DNA of 64,000 nt from Methanospirillum hungatei JF-1 (GCF_000013445.1 NC_007796.1:2268936-2332935); one strand, 5' to 3'. Positions 37,681 through 46,993 are shown, counted from the first letter of the stretch. A program made the numbers and translations. The notes: generated from the sequence alone by a model not told the origin.

Positions 37681-38280
37681 ATGAAACATTATTTCATTCT
37701 GGTAGTATGGTGTGTTTATCTCGTATGTGCCGGCTCTTCGGGCTGGGTTCCGACTCCCACCCCTGACATGGATCAGCTGGAGGCAGAATACCGGGCTGAG
37801 GAGTATGTCCTGTCTGAATATCACAACCTGACCGGCAAGACCGATAAAGAGGCTGATCGTCTTATGCTTCAGGGGCTTATGCTCTCACAATCGGGCAGGT
37901 ATGCAGAGTCCAAAGAGTATTTTTCAAAGGTCACCACACTGACACCAGACAACCCTGATGCCTGGTACTACCTGGGGATGAGTGAATACCGGCTCAATCA
38001 GTCAGAAAACGCAATAAAGGCCTTTCATAAATCACTTGAGATAAATCCGGACTTTGCCTATGGGTACTATGGTCTTTCATTGGTCTATGCACAGCAGGGA
38101 GATATCTGGAAACAATCAGACGCACTATCTCGTGCACTTGAGATAGAGGAGAAAGCCGGAGTTGAGTCCCATAATCAAGGTGCCCCGGTACAGACAACTC
38201 CCGCAATACCACTCTGCACGGCCACTGCAATAATTGGTATTCTCTGTGCAGGAATCTGGTTTGAAAATCATAAACGGTGA
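37681..38280 (+). CDS. Membrane-anchored TPR protein
   Basis: 199 residues from ATG 37681, chosen over an earlier in-frame start because GGGGTGGTGAT sits 4 bp upstream. The N-terminus looks like a signal or anchor (HYFILVVWCVYLVCAGSSG). Two to three TPR units follow (LMLQGLMLSQSGRYAESKEY, DAWYYLGMSEYRLNQSENAI, A-Y-G-Y-Y-G-L-S-L-V-Y-A-Q-Q-G-D). It ends with a membrane helix LCTATAIIGILCAGIWFENH. TPRs mediate protein contacts; its partner may be the large protein encoded at 39114. Confidence 0.82.
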   Translation: MKHYFILVVWCVYLVCAGSSGWVPTPTPDMDQLEAEYRAEEYVLSEYHNLTGKTDKEADRLMLQGLMLSQSGRYAESKEYFSKVTTLTPDNPDAWYYLGMSEYRLNQSENAIKAFHKSLEINPDFAYGYYGLSLVYAQQGDIWKQSDALSRALEIEEKAGVESHNQGAPVQTTPAIPLCTATAIIGILCAGIWFENHKR

Positions 38281-38319
38281 TCGTATCATGCATCAAAACC
38301 ATACCGGGGAATGTGATCC

Positions 38320-39099
38320 ATGACAATACCCAAAGGATATCTATACGGGCCTTCTCTCCTGATTCTCCTCTGTTTGTTTTGTTTAATGGTGCCAGTATCT
38401 GCTCAAAGTGATTTTTGTCCTGGCTCTGTGATGACAGATGCATCAGCCGCCTGCCTTGAGTGTGCGAAGACAAAAACCTGTACCCAGGATGAACGGTGCA
38501 TGAGGGCACAATGCTGTTTGTGCAGATGTTATCCCAATTGCTGTTTCCAGCAGGCTGAAACTGACTGCTCCCGATTTTCCTGCTCCTGTAATGACGGAGG
38601 GTCAGTTTCCCCTGATGGTAATGGGGACGGGACTTTTATTATTCTCATAGGCGGACTGCTTGCTGCAGGGGGAATCGGAGCTGCTGTACTAAAGGCCAGG
38701 AATAAACCTGCTGCACCGGTACAGAAGGGTACGGCTTTGAAGAAAGAAGAGGAAAAGGAGAAGAAGGCGGTCAGGTATGTTCTCCAGTTATCAAAGGACA
38801 TGGTCCGGGTATCAGGAGATAAACCAGACTCATTTTCCGTCACCGTCTGGAAACTACTCGAAACCGGCGAGTATATAAAGCAACCAGGAGCCCCTATTCA
38901 GGTATCAGGTCCTTCAATACCCGGACTTACAATCCGGCCATCCTCCGGCATGGGAACCCTTCAGGTCACAGTCTCTCTTTCAAAACCTGTACCGGTTACA
39001 TCTGCTGAACTGACCATATCAGCATCAGCCGGAGGGATGACACAGAAAGCTACGGTGCATGTCACCATAGAGCAGTCATTACAGGTCGGATTTGAGTAG
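38320..39099 (+). CDS. Cys-rich secreted/membrane protein with a beta-sandwich tail
   Basis: 259 residues. A signal peptide (LLILLCLFCLMVPVSAQS) precedes a Cys-rich segment of about 65 residues with some 16 Cys (CLECAKTKTCTQDERCMRAQ CCLCRCYPNCCF). A Gly-rich helix (IILIGGLLAAGGIGAAVL) spans the membrane, then a Lys/Glu linker, and a C-terminal domain of about 100 residues (YVLQLSKDMVRVSGDKPDSF onward) that by pattern is a beta-sandwich. Its style (short P-G-x-x-I-R-P and L-x-V-T-V-S-L-S-K-P steps) resembles repeats in the next protein. Topology would put the Cys-rich head outside and the sandwich inside. No family recognised. The stop is 14 bp before the next start. Confidence 0.8.
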   Translation: MTIPKGYLYGPSLLILLCLFCLMVPVSAQSDFCPGSVMTDASAACLECAKTKTCTQDERCMRAQCCLCRCYPNCCFQQAETDCSRFSCSCNDGGSVSPDGNGDGTFIILIGGLLAAGGIGAAVLKARNKPAAPVQKGTALKKEEEKEKKAVRYVLQLSKDMVRVSGDKPDSFSVTVWKLLETGEYIKQPGAPIQVSGPSIPGLTIRPSSGMGTLQVTVSLSKPVPVTSAELTISASAGGMTQKATVHVTIEQSLQVGFE

Positions 39100-39113
39100 G
39101 GTGGTGAAAAGGG

Positions 39114-42100
39114 ATGAAATTTTCAAAACCAATCCCATATCATCCCGACACCAGAACACTTGGCCCGGTCAGTATGAAGATCTGGTTTTACCTTGCTGAT
39201 AACAAGCGGGTGAAACTCAATCATGCATCCGCCTCTCTGACTCCAGGTTCAGGATGGGAAGGACTCGTTGACCTCAAAACCCGGTACATCCTGGATAACA
39301 CAACCTTTCAGATTGATGCATCGCTGAAAAGGCCACTCAGGTTATCCGAGTATCAGGGCCTGATTCTTACAAAAAGATCCATTCCCATCCAGAGCACCCT
39401 CACCCCCGAAGGTTCTGTTCCAGGTATGGGGATACCGGTCCCAATTGGTGGAGCACCGGTCATCGATCAGATTGATCTCACCATTCCTGATATCCCGCAT
39501 CCAGAGCTCATAACAGACGTTTACTATGCCGGGAATGATGAATCCGGTCATCCTGTTGCAGTGGTACAAGCGACAGTCAATCTCCCCTTTACATTCACCG
39601 AAGAGGAGATAGCAGGGATTACCGAGTGTATTTCAATATCGGTGACCGATGGGAGAACTGCTATCACTGAAGGTCCGGAGATAATCGAAGGGCAATATAA
39701 GAAGCGATTCATTACCGGTAATGCTCCACCTGATGTGATGCAAAAATCTGGGGTAATTGTTACCGTTCGTTCGTCGGTTGCCGGTCTTTTACTGGCAGAG
39801 GAGGTTTCTCTCACCTTTGCCCCCTCTCTATCCTATATCCTCAATATTAAACCCTCACGGTCCCTTTTCGTAACCGTAAAAGATCCTGCTCATCTTCATG
39901 CCGAAGTCTTTTCGCAGGATGAATCAGGAACGCTCCGACAGGTACCAGATAGCGAATTACATCTGGATCTTCCGTCAGGCATATCAGAATTTTTATCAGT
40001 CTCTCCCATAACAGCCAGGGGTGTCCTGAATGCAGCCATAACACAGACCCGTCCGACCAATCTGCAAGAGATCGAGTTCTCCCTCAACGCTTCGGTTCAT
40101 GAGGACGCCGTACCCCCACAGACGATTACGGTGCATTTCAACGCCCCTGCATCCCGATCAATCGAGACACGATTCGAAAGTGACAAAAATGCCATCTCTC
40201 CCTTTCTCATACCTGATCGTGCAATCCTCCTGGTCAGGTTCAGCACAGACGCCCCTGAAGCACCGATCTGGACCTTTGAACGGGCACAACCGGATGGATG
40301 GCTTGATGAACCCAGCACCCCCGTTGATTATGGTGACGGATGGACTGCGGTTGCTCTAAAGGCCACTCCTCCGGACCCTGAGTACACCGGTGATCCTCCG
40401 GCATCAGAAGATATCATTATCACCGCAACTTCAGGGAATACCCGTTCAGGGCCCGTCTCTGTCCCGGTGCTGCTCCTGAAAAGGCCAACAATCGAGGCAG
40501 ATACCTATCAGGTCACGTTGGTGAAAGGAATTAAAGAGACTGTGAGAGTTCAGGTCCGTATTGACCATGGCGGATCTGAATCATGGGTGTTTGCAATTGA
40601 TCCTGAAAAAACGCTCAAACGTGTCAATGCAACCATTACCGGTCTGGATGATACCCATGCAGAGATAGCCATGACAGAGCAGGACTCCCCTGATGAGCGG
40701 TCAGAGAGCCTGTATGATTCAGAGACTGTCATCGTCACCGCATCGCCCCGGTCAGGAGAACTCTCCTTCCCTCTGGAATGCCATATAGCCGTCATTATCT
40801 CAAAAGAGGGCCTTTTCATAGATACCATCGCCAGACGGAAGGATACCGGAATGTATCATGTCCCGGTGCCGAATTCACAGATGGATTCTTCCGCTCTTCT
40901 GGATTTTTACTACCTGGTCCTCACTGAAGATAATCAGATAATTTCTCATACTTCTGCCATCACCGACCCAAGCCCTCTGGATTTTACCACCATGGAGGAT
41001 GAAAAGACAAAACCCTATAATGCAGCCAAAGGATCTGGTCTTACCTTTGTGTCCTCAGGAGTGAGGCAACTCAATACTCCATCAGCGGTCTATTCAGTCT
41101 CGATGATTCGTCCGATACCCTTTGACGGAACCCCGATTCCGGTCAGATGCCGTGCAACGGTCCAAAACCATGCCGGTTCTGAAGAGACCGGGTATTGTGA
41201 CTTCATTCTTGCCCTTGAGACTGATAATGTCAATCCGGGGAGTGCCAGCTGGGAGATTGAAGTCCGCCGGTGTGAACGCATCATCAACACCATGGCACCA
41301 GAGCAGGCCAGACCAGAACTTCATACACTCCTTTCCAAACGTAAACAGGTCCTCGGCGTTGAGGGGCTTGTTCAGCTCAGATGGATGATCTATAACCGGG
41401 CGTACCGGCTCTGTCTTGAGGAGGCACAGGATTACCTGGATGCAGCAAACCGGTATGATCAGATCATCGAGGCCCTGGAATGGGTAAAGTGGGCCGGAGA
41501 TCTCGCCTTCAATGCTGCCCTTGGAACGGTGGTCGGACCCTTTGGGGCGATCGCCATTAATCATGTAAAGGGGAAGATCCTGGGTGCTCTTGAGGCCTAC
41601 CAGATGGGAACACCTCCGGAGTCTTTTATCAGTTTCGATGATATCAAGGGCATAACCGAAGGAAAACTTATCGATCCGGATCAACTGGCAAAACTCACCG
41701 GTGAGCGGAGATGGCTTGCATGGGGGCTGTTTGCCGGCTATCACTTCCTGAAAACCCTCATTTATGGAGACCCCCCGAACAATACCGTTGTGGGAGCTGC
41801 AAAGGAGACCGCACGACAACTGAGGGATGAGGTCATTGCAGACTGGCTGAATAGTACTGTAAAAGATCATGGAACAAAGCAGGTATCGGGTATCATAAGA
41901 GGCGGGAAAGAAGAGACAGGCGGAAAGAAGAAGCCAGATCTGACTCAGAAAAAACCCGTACCGGAGGGAAAACCAGGAGATGAAAAAGCAAAGGAAGAGG
42001 GCAAAACGAAGCCGGATGAAGTGAAGCAAAAAGAGGAAACCGGAAAAGAGAAGGAAAGTCCGGAAGGGAAGGATAAGGAGGATAAGAAGAAACCCGATGA

Positions 42101-43673
42101 GAGACAGGCAAAAGAAGGGAAAAAGACAGCAGATGAAAAGTTAAAGGAAGCAACCTCTGAATATGATCGGCTGAAATCTGAATATGATGCCATAAAGGAC
42201 AAATCATCCAAAGAAGCGAAAGAAGCAGCGAAAAGACGTGATAACGCACGACTGGCTATGGAGAAGGCAAAGGCTGAATCCCTGGCAGATAAGAACATCG
42301 CCGACTCTCAAAAGGAAGTGGATGCACGGGAGAAGATGAAGTTCGAAGAAGGGAGGAAGGAAGGCCGGAACAAGGTCAATGAGCTCAAAGATGCCTGGGA
42401 GAATCTTCAGAAGAATCCGGATGATCCTGCTGCGAAAAAACGGTTCTCCGAGGTCTGTGAGAAGGTGCAAAAGGACAAGCATGCCATGCATGTTCTCAAT
42501 GATGAACCCCACATACTTGATGGTAAAACCAGAAAACCCGGTGAAGAAAGTCCGCTCCGACGAGACTTCAATGAACACTGGAAACAGACCTATGACAATG
42601 TGGACCGGAGGGTTAAGCAACGAATCGCAGACCAGCTGAATCAGAACCTGAAACCAGGTGAGAGACCATATGGTCCGGATGATATTGAGATTGCAAAGAT
42701 CACCAATGTGAAAGATGCGACACCCAGAACTCCAGACCAGGAGAGCACGAAATCCACCTTTGACCGTGATGTCACCTACCGAAAGCCAAAGCAGCAGATG
42801 AGGATAGATCCCCATACCGGAAAGGCAGTCATAGACATGAAGACAGGCCAGCCGGTGTATGATCCTGTCATCGATCCCAGGACCGGTAAACCGGAGATGG
42901 AGGATGTCAAAAGCACGAATGAACCGGTCAGGGATGTGAAGGGAAATACACGGACGGAGAACGGAAAACTTGTAGAACAGGAGGGAACCGGCTCACGGGA
43001 TATCTACAACCAGGAATTTTACCGAGAGCGACATGGAGAGTACCCGTATAAGACTGATGCAAGCGGAAGAGTCATCACGGGGCCTGACGGGAAACCGGTC
43101 ATCGATCAGGCAAAATGCAATGAATATGCCGAACATATGGATCAGACCGTTACCGACCGGTTCCATACCGATGCATATGGAGGAGGAAAGGAGGATATTG
43201 GCCCGGCAACACGGGGAGACATGAAAGGAAAACCCTACAAGGATCTTGAAGCAACAACCCGTACCATGGAGACGAAGGTGTATGAGTGGTATGACCGGGC
43301 CGAAAGGGCAATGAAATCTGGAGATCCTAAAGCTGCCGGGGCGTACAAGGAGGAAGGAATGCGACAACTGACCAAACAGTTTAAAAACCAGATTGAACCG
43401 GTTGTAAATAAATACAACGAACTAGCCGGGTATCCGGATCCTCCCATTGCACGAATCCCGGAGAATGTCCGTGCCGGTGTTGAGATCATGAACCGGGTTG
43501 GAAAAGATGGATTTACTCCTGCAGATGCCGAGGCAGCCCTTGCCCATATGGGCGAATCCCCACGGAGCATCATTCAGAAGATGTCAGGAATCCTTGAATC
43601 AGGTCAGAAACATATGTCAGCAGGTCAGAGACAGCAGTTACACGAATATCTGAAGACTCTTCCCGATGAGTAG
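39114..43673 (+). CDS. Very large multi-domain protein of unknown function
   Basis: 1,519 residues, no signal peptide. Residues 1 to about 700 read as a chain of beta-sandwich domains (L-T-P-G-S-G-W-E-G-L, YILNIKPSRSLFVTVKDPAH). About 760-830 is helical with a hydrophobic Gly-rich stretch (GDLAFNAALGTVVGPFGAIA). About 925-1065 is a Lys/Glu-rich linker and coiled coil (KEETGGKKKPDLTQKK; SEYDRLKSEYDAIKD). Residues about 1230-1265 carry tandem D-P-x-T-G-K-x-V/E-x-D units, and the polar C-terminus has YRERHGEYPY, EHMDQTVTDRFHTDAYGGGK and a helical end. I know no matching family. The order (repeats, hydrophobic segment, charged linker, polar tail) recalls polymorphic-toxin or effector proteins, but no catalytic motif is seen. 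The start ATG 39114 has a GGTGGTGAAAAGGG ribosome site. Confidence 0.9.
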   Translation: MKFSKPIPYHPDTRTLGPVSMKIWFYLADNKRVKLNHASASLTPGSGWEGLVDLKTRYILDNTTFQIDASLKRPLRLSEYQGLILTKRSIPIQSTLTPEGSVPGMGIPVPIGGAPVIDQIDLTIPDIPHPELITDVYYAGNDESGHPVAVVQATVNLPFTFTEEEIAGITECISISVTDGRTAITEGPEIIEGQYKKRFITGNAPPDVMQKSGVIVTVRSSVAGLLLAEEVSLTFAPSLSYILNIKPSRSLFVTVKDPAHLHAEVFSQDESGTLRQVPDSELHLDLPSGISEFLSVSPITARGVLNAAITQTRPTNLQEIEFSLNASVHEDAVPPQTITVHFNAPASRSIETRFESDKNAISPFLIPDRAILLVRFSTDAPEAPIWTFERAQPDGWLDEPSTPVDYGDGWTAVALKATPPDPEYTGDPPASEDIIITATSGNTRSGPVSVPVLLLKRPTIEADTYQVTLVKGIKETVRVQVRIDHGGSESWVFAIDPEKTLKRVNATITGLDDTHAEIAMTEQDSPDERSESLYDSETVIVTASPRSGELSFPLECHIAVIISKEGLFIDTIARRKDTGMYHVPVPNSQMDSSALLDFYYLVLTEDNQIISHTSAITDPSPLDFTTMEDEKTKPYNAAKGSGLTFVSSGVRQLNTPSAVYSVSMIRPIPFDGTPIPVRCRATVQNHAGSEETGYCDFILALETDNVNPGSASWEIEVRRCERIINTMAPEQARPELHTLLSKRKQVLGVEGLVQLRWMIYNRAYRLCLEEAQDYLDAANRYDQIIEALEWVKWAGDLAFNAALGTVVGPFGAIAINHVKGKILGALEAYQMGTPPESFISFDDIKGITEGKLIDPDQLAKLTGERRWLAWGLFAGYHFLKTLIYGDPPNNTVVGAAKETARQLRDEVIADWLNSTVKDHGTKQVSGIIRGGKEETGGKKKPDLTQKKPVPEGKPGDEKAKEEGKTKPDEVKQKEETGKEKESPEGKDKEDKKKPDERQAKEGKKTADEKLKEATSEYDRLKSEYDAIKDKSSKEAKEAAKRRDNARLAMEKAKAESLADKNIADSQKEVDAREKMKFEEGRKEGRNKVNELKDAWENLQKNPDDPAAKKRFSEVCEKVQKDKHAMHVLNDEPHILDGKTRKPGEESPLRRDFNEHWKQTYDNVDRRVKQRIADQLNQNLKPGERPYGPDDIEIAKITNVKDATPRTPDQESTKSTFDRDVTYRKPKQQMRIDPHTGKAVIDMKTGQPVYDPVIDPRTGKPEMEDVKSTNEPVRDVKGNTRTENGKLVEQEGTGSRDIYNQEFYRERHGEYPYKTDASGRVITGPDGKPVIDQAKCNEYAEHMDQTVTDRFHTDAYGGGKEDIGPATRGDMKGKPYKDLEATTRTMETKVYEWYDRAERAMKSGDPKAAGAYKEEGMRQLTKQFKNQIEPVVNKYNELAGYPDPPIARIPENVRAGVEIMNRVGKDGFTPADAEAALAHMGESPRSIIQKMSGILESGQKHMSAGQRQQLHEYLKTLPDE

Positions 43674-43682
43674 AGGTACTCT

Positions 43683-44480
43683 ATGACTACAAAAAAATGT
43701 CCGGCATGCGGTCAGGATAATTCACAAGGAGCGAAGTTCTGCAGATCCTGTGGTACTCCACTCCAGACTGGATCACACGGTGTTGGTCCGGATGTTGGCA
43801 AAAGCACCGGTGATTCCTTCCAAAAGGCGACTGAGATCCTTGATACCGTCGCATCCACCGCTTCTAAAATAGAATCAACGGTGACAAAGGCTGCACAGAT
43901 TGGAACGGCTGCCCAGGAGATATCGCAGGTAATCATCCGTCCCCCGGCTGAATGGCAGGTTGTTGTCGGAGACATCCTTCCTGCTGCAGGTGAGAAGATC
44001 GTGGAACAGGGAATGGAAACGGCAGAAGAGAGAGTTAAGCAGGTGGTAAGCCAGAAGATTACAGACGTTCTTTCTGACACCCCTCTGTCCGGAAAAAGTG
44101 AGCCTGATCGATTTAATAATCTCCCTGAAACCTTTGTTCCGGTTGAAAAACCCCTAAAATCAGGAGCGAACCTTCTCTGCCCCTCCTGTAAACAACCGGT
44201 AAATCCTGGTGCGAAATTCTGTAAAACGTGCGGGGCCCGGATTCCTGTCAAAAAACCTTCATCCCCGGTTCAGACCAACGGGATAGATCCAAATCTCCCT
44301 GTCTGTACTTCCTGTAAAGCGCCACTCTCCCCAACTGAGAAGTATTGCAGGCATTGTGGAGAACCAACAGGGTCCTTTGCCCGCCACGGCATGGAGGGAT
44401 CCGTGACACACTGCCCCTCATGTGGGAAAGACCTGAAACCAGGAGCAAAATTCTGCAGACATTGTGGAACAAAGATATGA
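43683..44480 (+). CDS. Multi-zinc-ribbon protein
   Basis: 265 residues with four zinc ribbons of the C-x2-C-x(8-10)-C-x2-C type: CPACGQDNSQGAKFCRSC (residues 6-23), CPSCKQPVNPGAKFCKTC (about 164-181), CTSCKAPLSPTEKYCRHC (about 208-225) and CPSCGKDLKPGAKFCRHC (about 243-260). Between the first and second lies an amphipathic helical region of about 100 residues (DTVASTASKIESTVTKAAQI). It starts 10 bp after the large gene's stop. Likely a cytosolic scaffold or nucleic-acid/protein binder; the exact role is unknown. Confidence 0.87.
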   Translation: MTTKKCPACGQDNSQGAKFCRSCGTPLQTGSHGVGPDVGKSTGDSFQKATEILDTVASTASKIESTVTKAAQIGTAAQEISQVIIRPPAEWQVVVGDILPAAGEKIVEQGMETAEERVKQVVSQKITDVLSDTPLSGKSEPDRFNNLPETFVPVEKPLKSGANLLCPSCKQPVNPGAKFCKTCGARIPVKKPSSPVQTNGIDPNLPVCTSCKAPLSPTEKYCRHCGEPTGSFARHGMEGSVTHCPSCGKDLKPGAKFCRHCGTKI

Positions 44481-44509
44481 ACGGATATCATCAGAACACA
44501 GGTGATAAT

Positions 44510-45166
44510 ATGAACAAATGTCCTCATTGTGGATCAGATCTCCCTCCTGACAGTGCATTCTGCCAGGAATGTGGAAAACCGGTATCAATTTCAGAACAAT
44601 CATCATCGGACTCGATGGTCTGGACCGCCCAGATACCGGTGATTACCAGTTCGGTTGTTGTCAGACAACTGGGTATGGCTCTGGGTGGAGGGTTTCTTGT
44701 GGTGTTTGTCATCATCCTGTTCGCCCATCCCGGAGCTGCACTCTCTGTCGCACCCATCCTGTTTGTCATCTGGGTCTTCTTATTCGGACTGTCCCTGTTC
44801 ATCGCCGGAATATACCAGAAGGCAACGAAAGGGGGGCCTGATGCAGTCTTCGCCGTGACCCCTGAAGGAATTGGCTATGCTGCAGGGGAGACTATCAAAA
44901 AGATCAACAGGCTTACTGCCATCGGATCTGTTGCCGGCGGATCACTCAGCGGCCTTGGAGGCAGCATGATAAACATCTCCCGTGAGATGGATACAATTCC
45001 CTGGGATGAGATCAGGTCCATAACGTACCAGAACCGGGAGCGGACCATCGTTGTGTATAGAAAAATTCTGATCTCTCCTATCATGCTGGCGTGCACGAGA
45101 GAAAATTTCAACCAGGTAAAAGAGCTGATATCCCGGTATGCACCGCCCGGAACGATCAAAGAATAA
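44510..45166 (+). CDS. Zinc-ribbon membrane protein with a PH-like tail
   Basis: 218 residues. It starts MNKCPHCGSDLPPDSAFCQE CGKP, a zinc ribbon, then two hydrophobic helices (GMALGGGFLVVFVIILFA; VAPILFVIWVFLFGLSLFIA). The C-terminal part (about 120-218) carries DTIPWDEIRSITYQNRERTI VVYRK, the pattern of bacterial/archaeal PH-like (bPH) domains. ATG 44510 has the ribosome site AGGTGAT; another possible start, ATG 44477, overlaps the previous stop. The open frame further upstream is a shadow of the preceding gene. Last member of the 37195-45166 block. Confidence 0.85.
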   Translation: MNKCPHCGSDLPPDSAFCQECGKPVSISEQSSSDSMVWTAQIPVITSSVVVRQLGMALGGGFLVVFVIILFAHPGAALSVAPILFVIWVFLFGLSLFIAGIYQKATKGGPDAVFAVTPEGIGYAAGETIKKINRLTAIGSVAGGSLSGLGGSMINISREMDTIPWDEIRSITYQNRERTIVVYRKILISPIMLACTRENFNQVKELISRYAPPGTIKE

Positions 45167-45169
45167 TGA

Positions 45170-45361
45170 TTATTCCCGGTACAATACAAATACCAGAATC
45201 CGTGTACCAATATATCCGGTACCTGCCAGAATGAGAGCTACTTCCGCATCATGCAGAATCAGTGAGCCAAAAAGCATGCCGGAAAGGGCCACCAGACATA
45301 CCACGAGGTACCGAAGGGTTGCCCACTGAATACCAAAATGCCATGCTCCCCTGATCTTCAT
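45170..45361 (-). CDS. Small two-helix membrane protein
   Basis: 63 residues from ATG 45359-45361, with two hydrophobic segments (LVVCLVALSGMLFGSLIL; VALILAGTGYIGTRILVFVL) joined by a short polar turn. It is convergent with the zinc-ribbon block, ending 3 bp past its last stop, and 61 bp downstream of nothing else on its strand but hisG's 3' side. The composition supports a real membrane protein; no family recognised. Confidence 0.6.
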   Translation of the reverse strand: MKIRGAWHFGIQWATLRYLVVCLVALSGMLFGSLILHDAEVALILAGTGYIGTRILVFVLYRE

Positions 45362-45422
45362 ATATCTGCATTATCAGAGAACCGGTTAAAAGTGTTGGTA
45401 AAATGATGAGAGATTCCTGATG

Positions 45423-46295
45423 TTATCGTACAATCTTGGTGATCGGTATCTCCAGGATATCTTCAGCCCCGGCAGCCTTCAATTCTGGTATCAGAGTATT
45501 TACCTTACTCTTCAGAACCACAGTCTCAAGGCTGAAATAATCGATACCATGGAGCTTTGCAACGGTTGGCTTCTTTAATGCCGGAAGGTTTGCAACGATT
45601 GAATCAAGTGATGCTGCCGGGACATTCATCGAGATGAGCACTTTATTCCTGGCATCGATAACGCCCATAAGGAGGGTTACTATCTCTTCAATCTCCTTTC
45701 TTTTGACCGGATCCTCAAAACTTGCGATATTTGCAATGATGGTCGTATATGATTCCATGATCTGCCCGATGATCTTCAGACCGTTCTTCCGAAGGGTCGT
45801 TCCGGTTTCAGTCAGGTCAACAACCACATCCATAAGGTCAGGAACCTTTGCTTCACTGGCACCATAGGACGGGAAGAGACGGACCGGTATGTTTAACTTT
45901 TCGAAGAATTCCTTGGTCAATTTAGGATATTCGGTAGTTATCCGGCTATCAGGGCGAATTTCACTCACGGTTGAGATAGGCTCACTCTGGTGGACGGCGA
46001 CGACAATTTTGACAATACCCGGTCCTGTTTTGCTATAGTTGAGTTGTGCCACCTCTTTTACCTGTGCTCCTGATTCATGGATCCAGTCAAGGCCTGATAT
46101 TCCCATATCAAAATATCCCATCTCGATATAGGTCGGTATCTCCTGGGGTCGCAATATTTTGACCTTTCCTATCCGTGCATCATTGATTTGAGGATTATAA
46201 TCACGGTCAGTTCTCCTGACCTCAAGGTCGGCTTCTTTAAAAAGCTGAAGGGTCTGTTCTTCAAGGCTCCCTTTTGGGAGTGCAATGTTAATCAT
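45423..46295 (-). CDS. hisG: ATP phosphoribosyltransferase, long form
   Basis: First enzyme of histidine synthesis: ATP plus PRPP gives phosphoribosyl-ATP. 290 residues, so the long, single-subunit form with a C-terminal histidine-sensing domain. Landmarks: MINIALPKGSLEEQTLQLFK, DARIGKVKILRPQEIPTYIE, YFDMGISGLDWIHESGAQV, the PRPP loop VVVDLTETGTTLRKNGLKII, and a regulatory tail with PAASLDSIVANLPALKKPTV. The start is ATG 46293-46295. hisI lies 700 bp away on the other strand, so histidine genes are dispersed here. Confidence 0.96.
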   Translation of the reverse strand: MINIALPKGSLEEQTLQLFKEADLEVRRTDRDYNPQINDARIGKVKILRPQEIPTYIEMGYFDMGISGLDWIHESGAQVKEVAQLNYSKTGPGIVKIVVAVHQSEPISTVSEIRPDSRITTEYPKLTKEFFEKLNIPVRLFPSYGASEAKVPDLMDVVVDLTETGTTLRKNGLKIIGQIMESYTTIIANIASFEDPVKRKEIEEIVTLLMGVIDARNKVLISMNVPAASLDSIVANLPALKKPTVAKLHGIDYFSLETVVLKSKVNTLIPELKAAGAEDILEIPITKIVR

Positions 46296-46513
46296 AGAAC
46301 AATAGAAGGAGCGATATGAATTAAACCCTGACGGTTTGCATCTGTGTTCTATCTATCCCTGAAGAAAATGCTGAATCATTATCGAATATAATGTTCCACA
46401 GAGAATTTTCGGTTGTCCGCTTGTCCCTGTTGTTCCTCTTCTCTAGAAATATCGTTAATCCACGATAAATATTGAGTTATAAGAATGTTCGGGTGAAGAG
46501 GGATCTTTAGTCA

Positions 46514-46537
46514 ATGCATACTTACGATGCATACTTA
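46514..46537 (+). repeat. Tandem 11-bp direct repeats upstream of the ribbon-helix-helix remnant
   Basis: ATGCATACTTA occurs at 46514-46524 and again at 46527-46537, spaced 13 bp. A looser copy, AATACATACTA, begins at 46561. Such repeats ahead of a ribbon-helix-helix gene are typical autoregulatory operators. The rest of the 300-bp gap from 46296 has no gene. Confidence 0.5.
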
Positions 46538-46595
46538 TTATGTTCCTGAATATGTTACTGAATACATACTAGATTAGCATTAAAGAGGTGTTTCT

Positions 46596-46782
46596 ATGAA
46601 CATTAATCGGGAGACCATATGAAGAGGCCATCAGGAGGATTATCGATAAAGGGTATGCGAGGAATCAAACCGAGGTCATACGACAGGCAATTCTCGCATA
46701 TGGAAAAATGCTCGAGGAGGAAGAGATGATGCTGGTCAATAGAAGTGAAACAATGTCGCCATTGAAGTTTGGACCTCTTTGA
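46596..46782 (+). pseudogene. Frameshifted ribbon-helix-helix (CopG-like) regulator remnant
   Basis: ATG 46596 with the ribosome site AAGAGGTG gives MNINRETI then a stop. In the next frame the protein continues E-E-A-I-R-R-I-I-D-K-G-Y-A-R-N-Q-T-E-V-I and RQAILAYGKMLEEEE, the core of a ribbon-helix-helix antitoxin-type repressor. The shift is at about 46618-46621. No toxin gene is found next to it. I infer a dead antitoxin or orphan repressor. Confidence 0.6.
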
Positions 46783-46993
46783 TATTCTTCCCATGAAGGT
46801 TTTTGTAGCTTTCTGGCTATTTTTGAACTTGAAATGAATTGTGAGAGGATATATTGGATGTAATCCGCCAATAGTCTGATATATAAGATGACATTTTTTG
46901 CCTTTATTAAAAAATGAACAGATTTAAACCTCATCTGATCAAACTGTACGAGTATACTTCTTATTCATGTACCAGAGAGATGGAAACCATACA

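Noticed and set aside
41094-42029. Leftward 311-codon open frame
   Set aside because: Antisense to the giant gene across its Lys/Glu-rich linker; the Phe/Leu/Ser-rich product is what antisense of AAG/GAA-rich DNA gives.
45138-45329. Rightward 63-codon frame
   Set aside because: Overlaps the better supported small membrane gene on the other strand and the end of the zinc-ribbon gene; composition is not protein-like.
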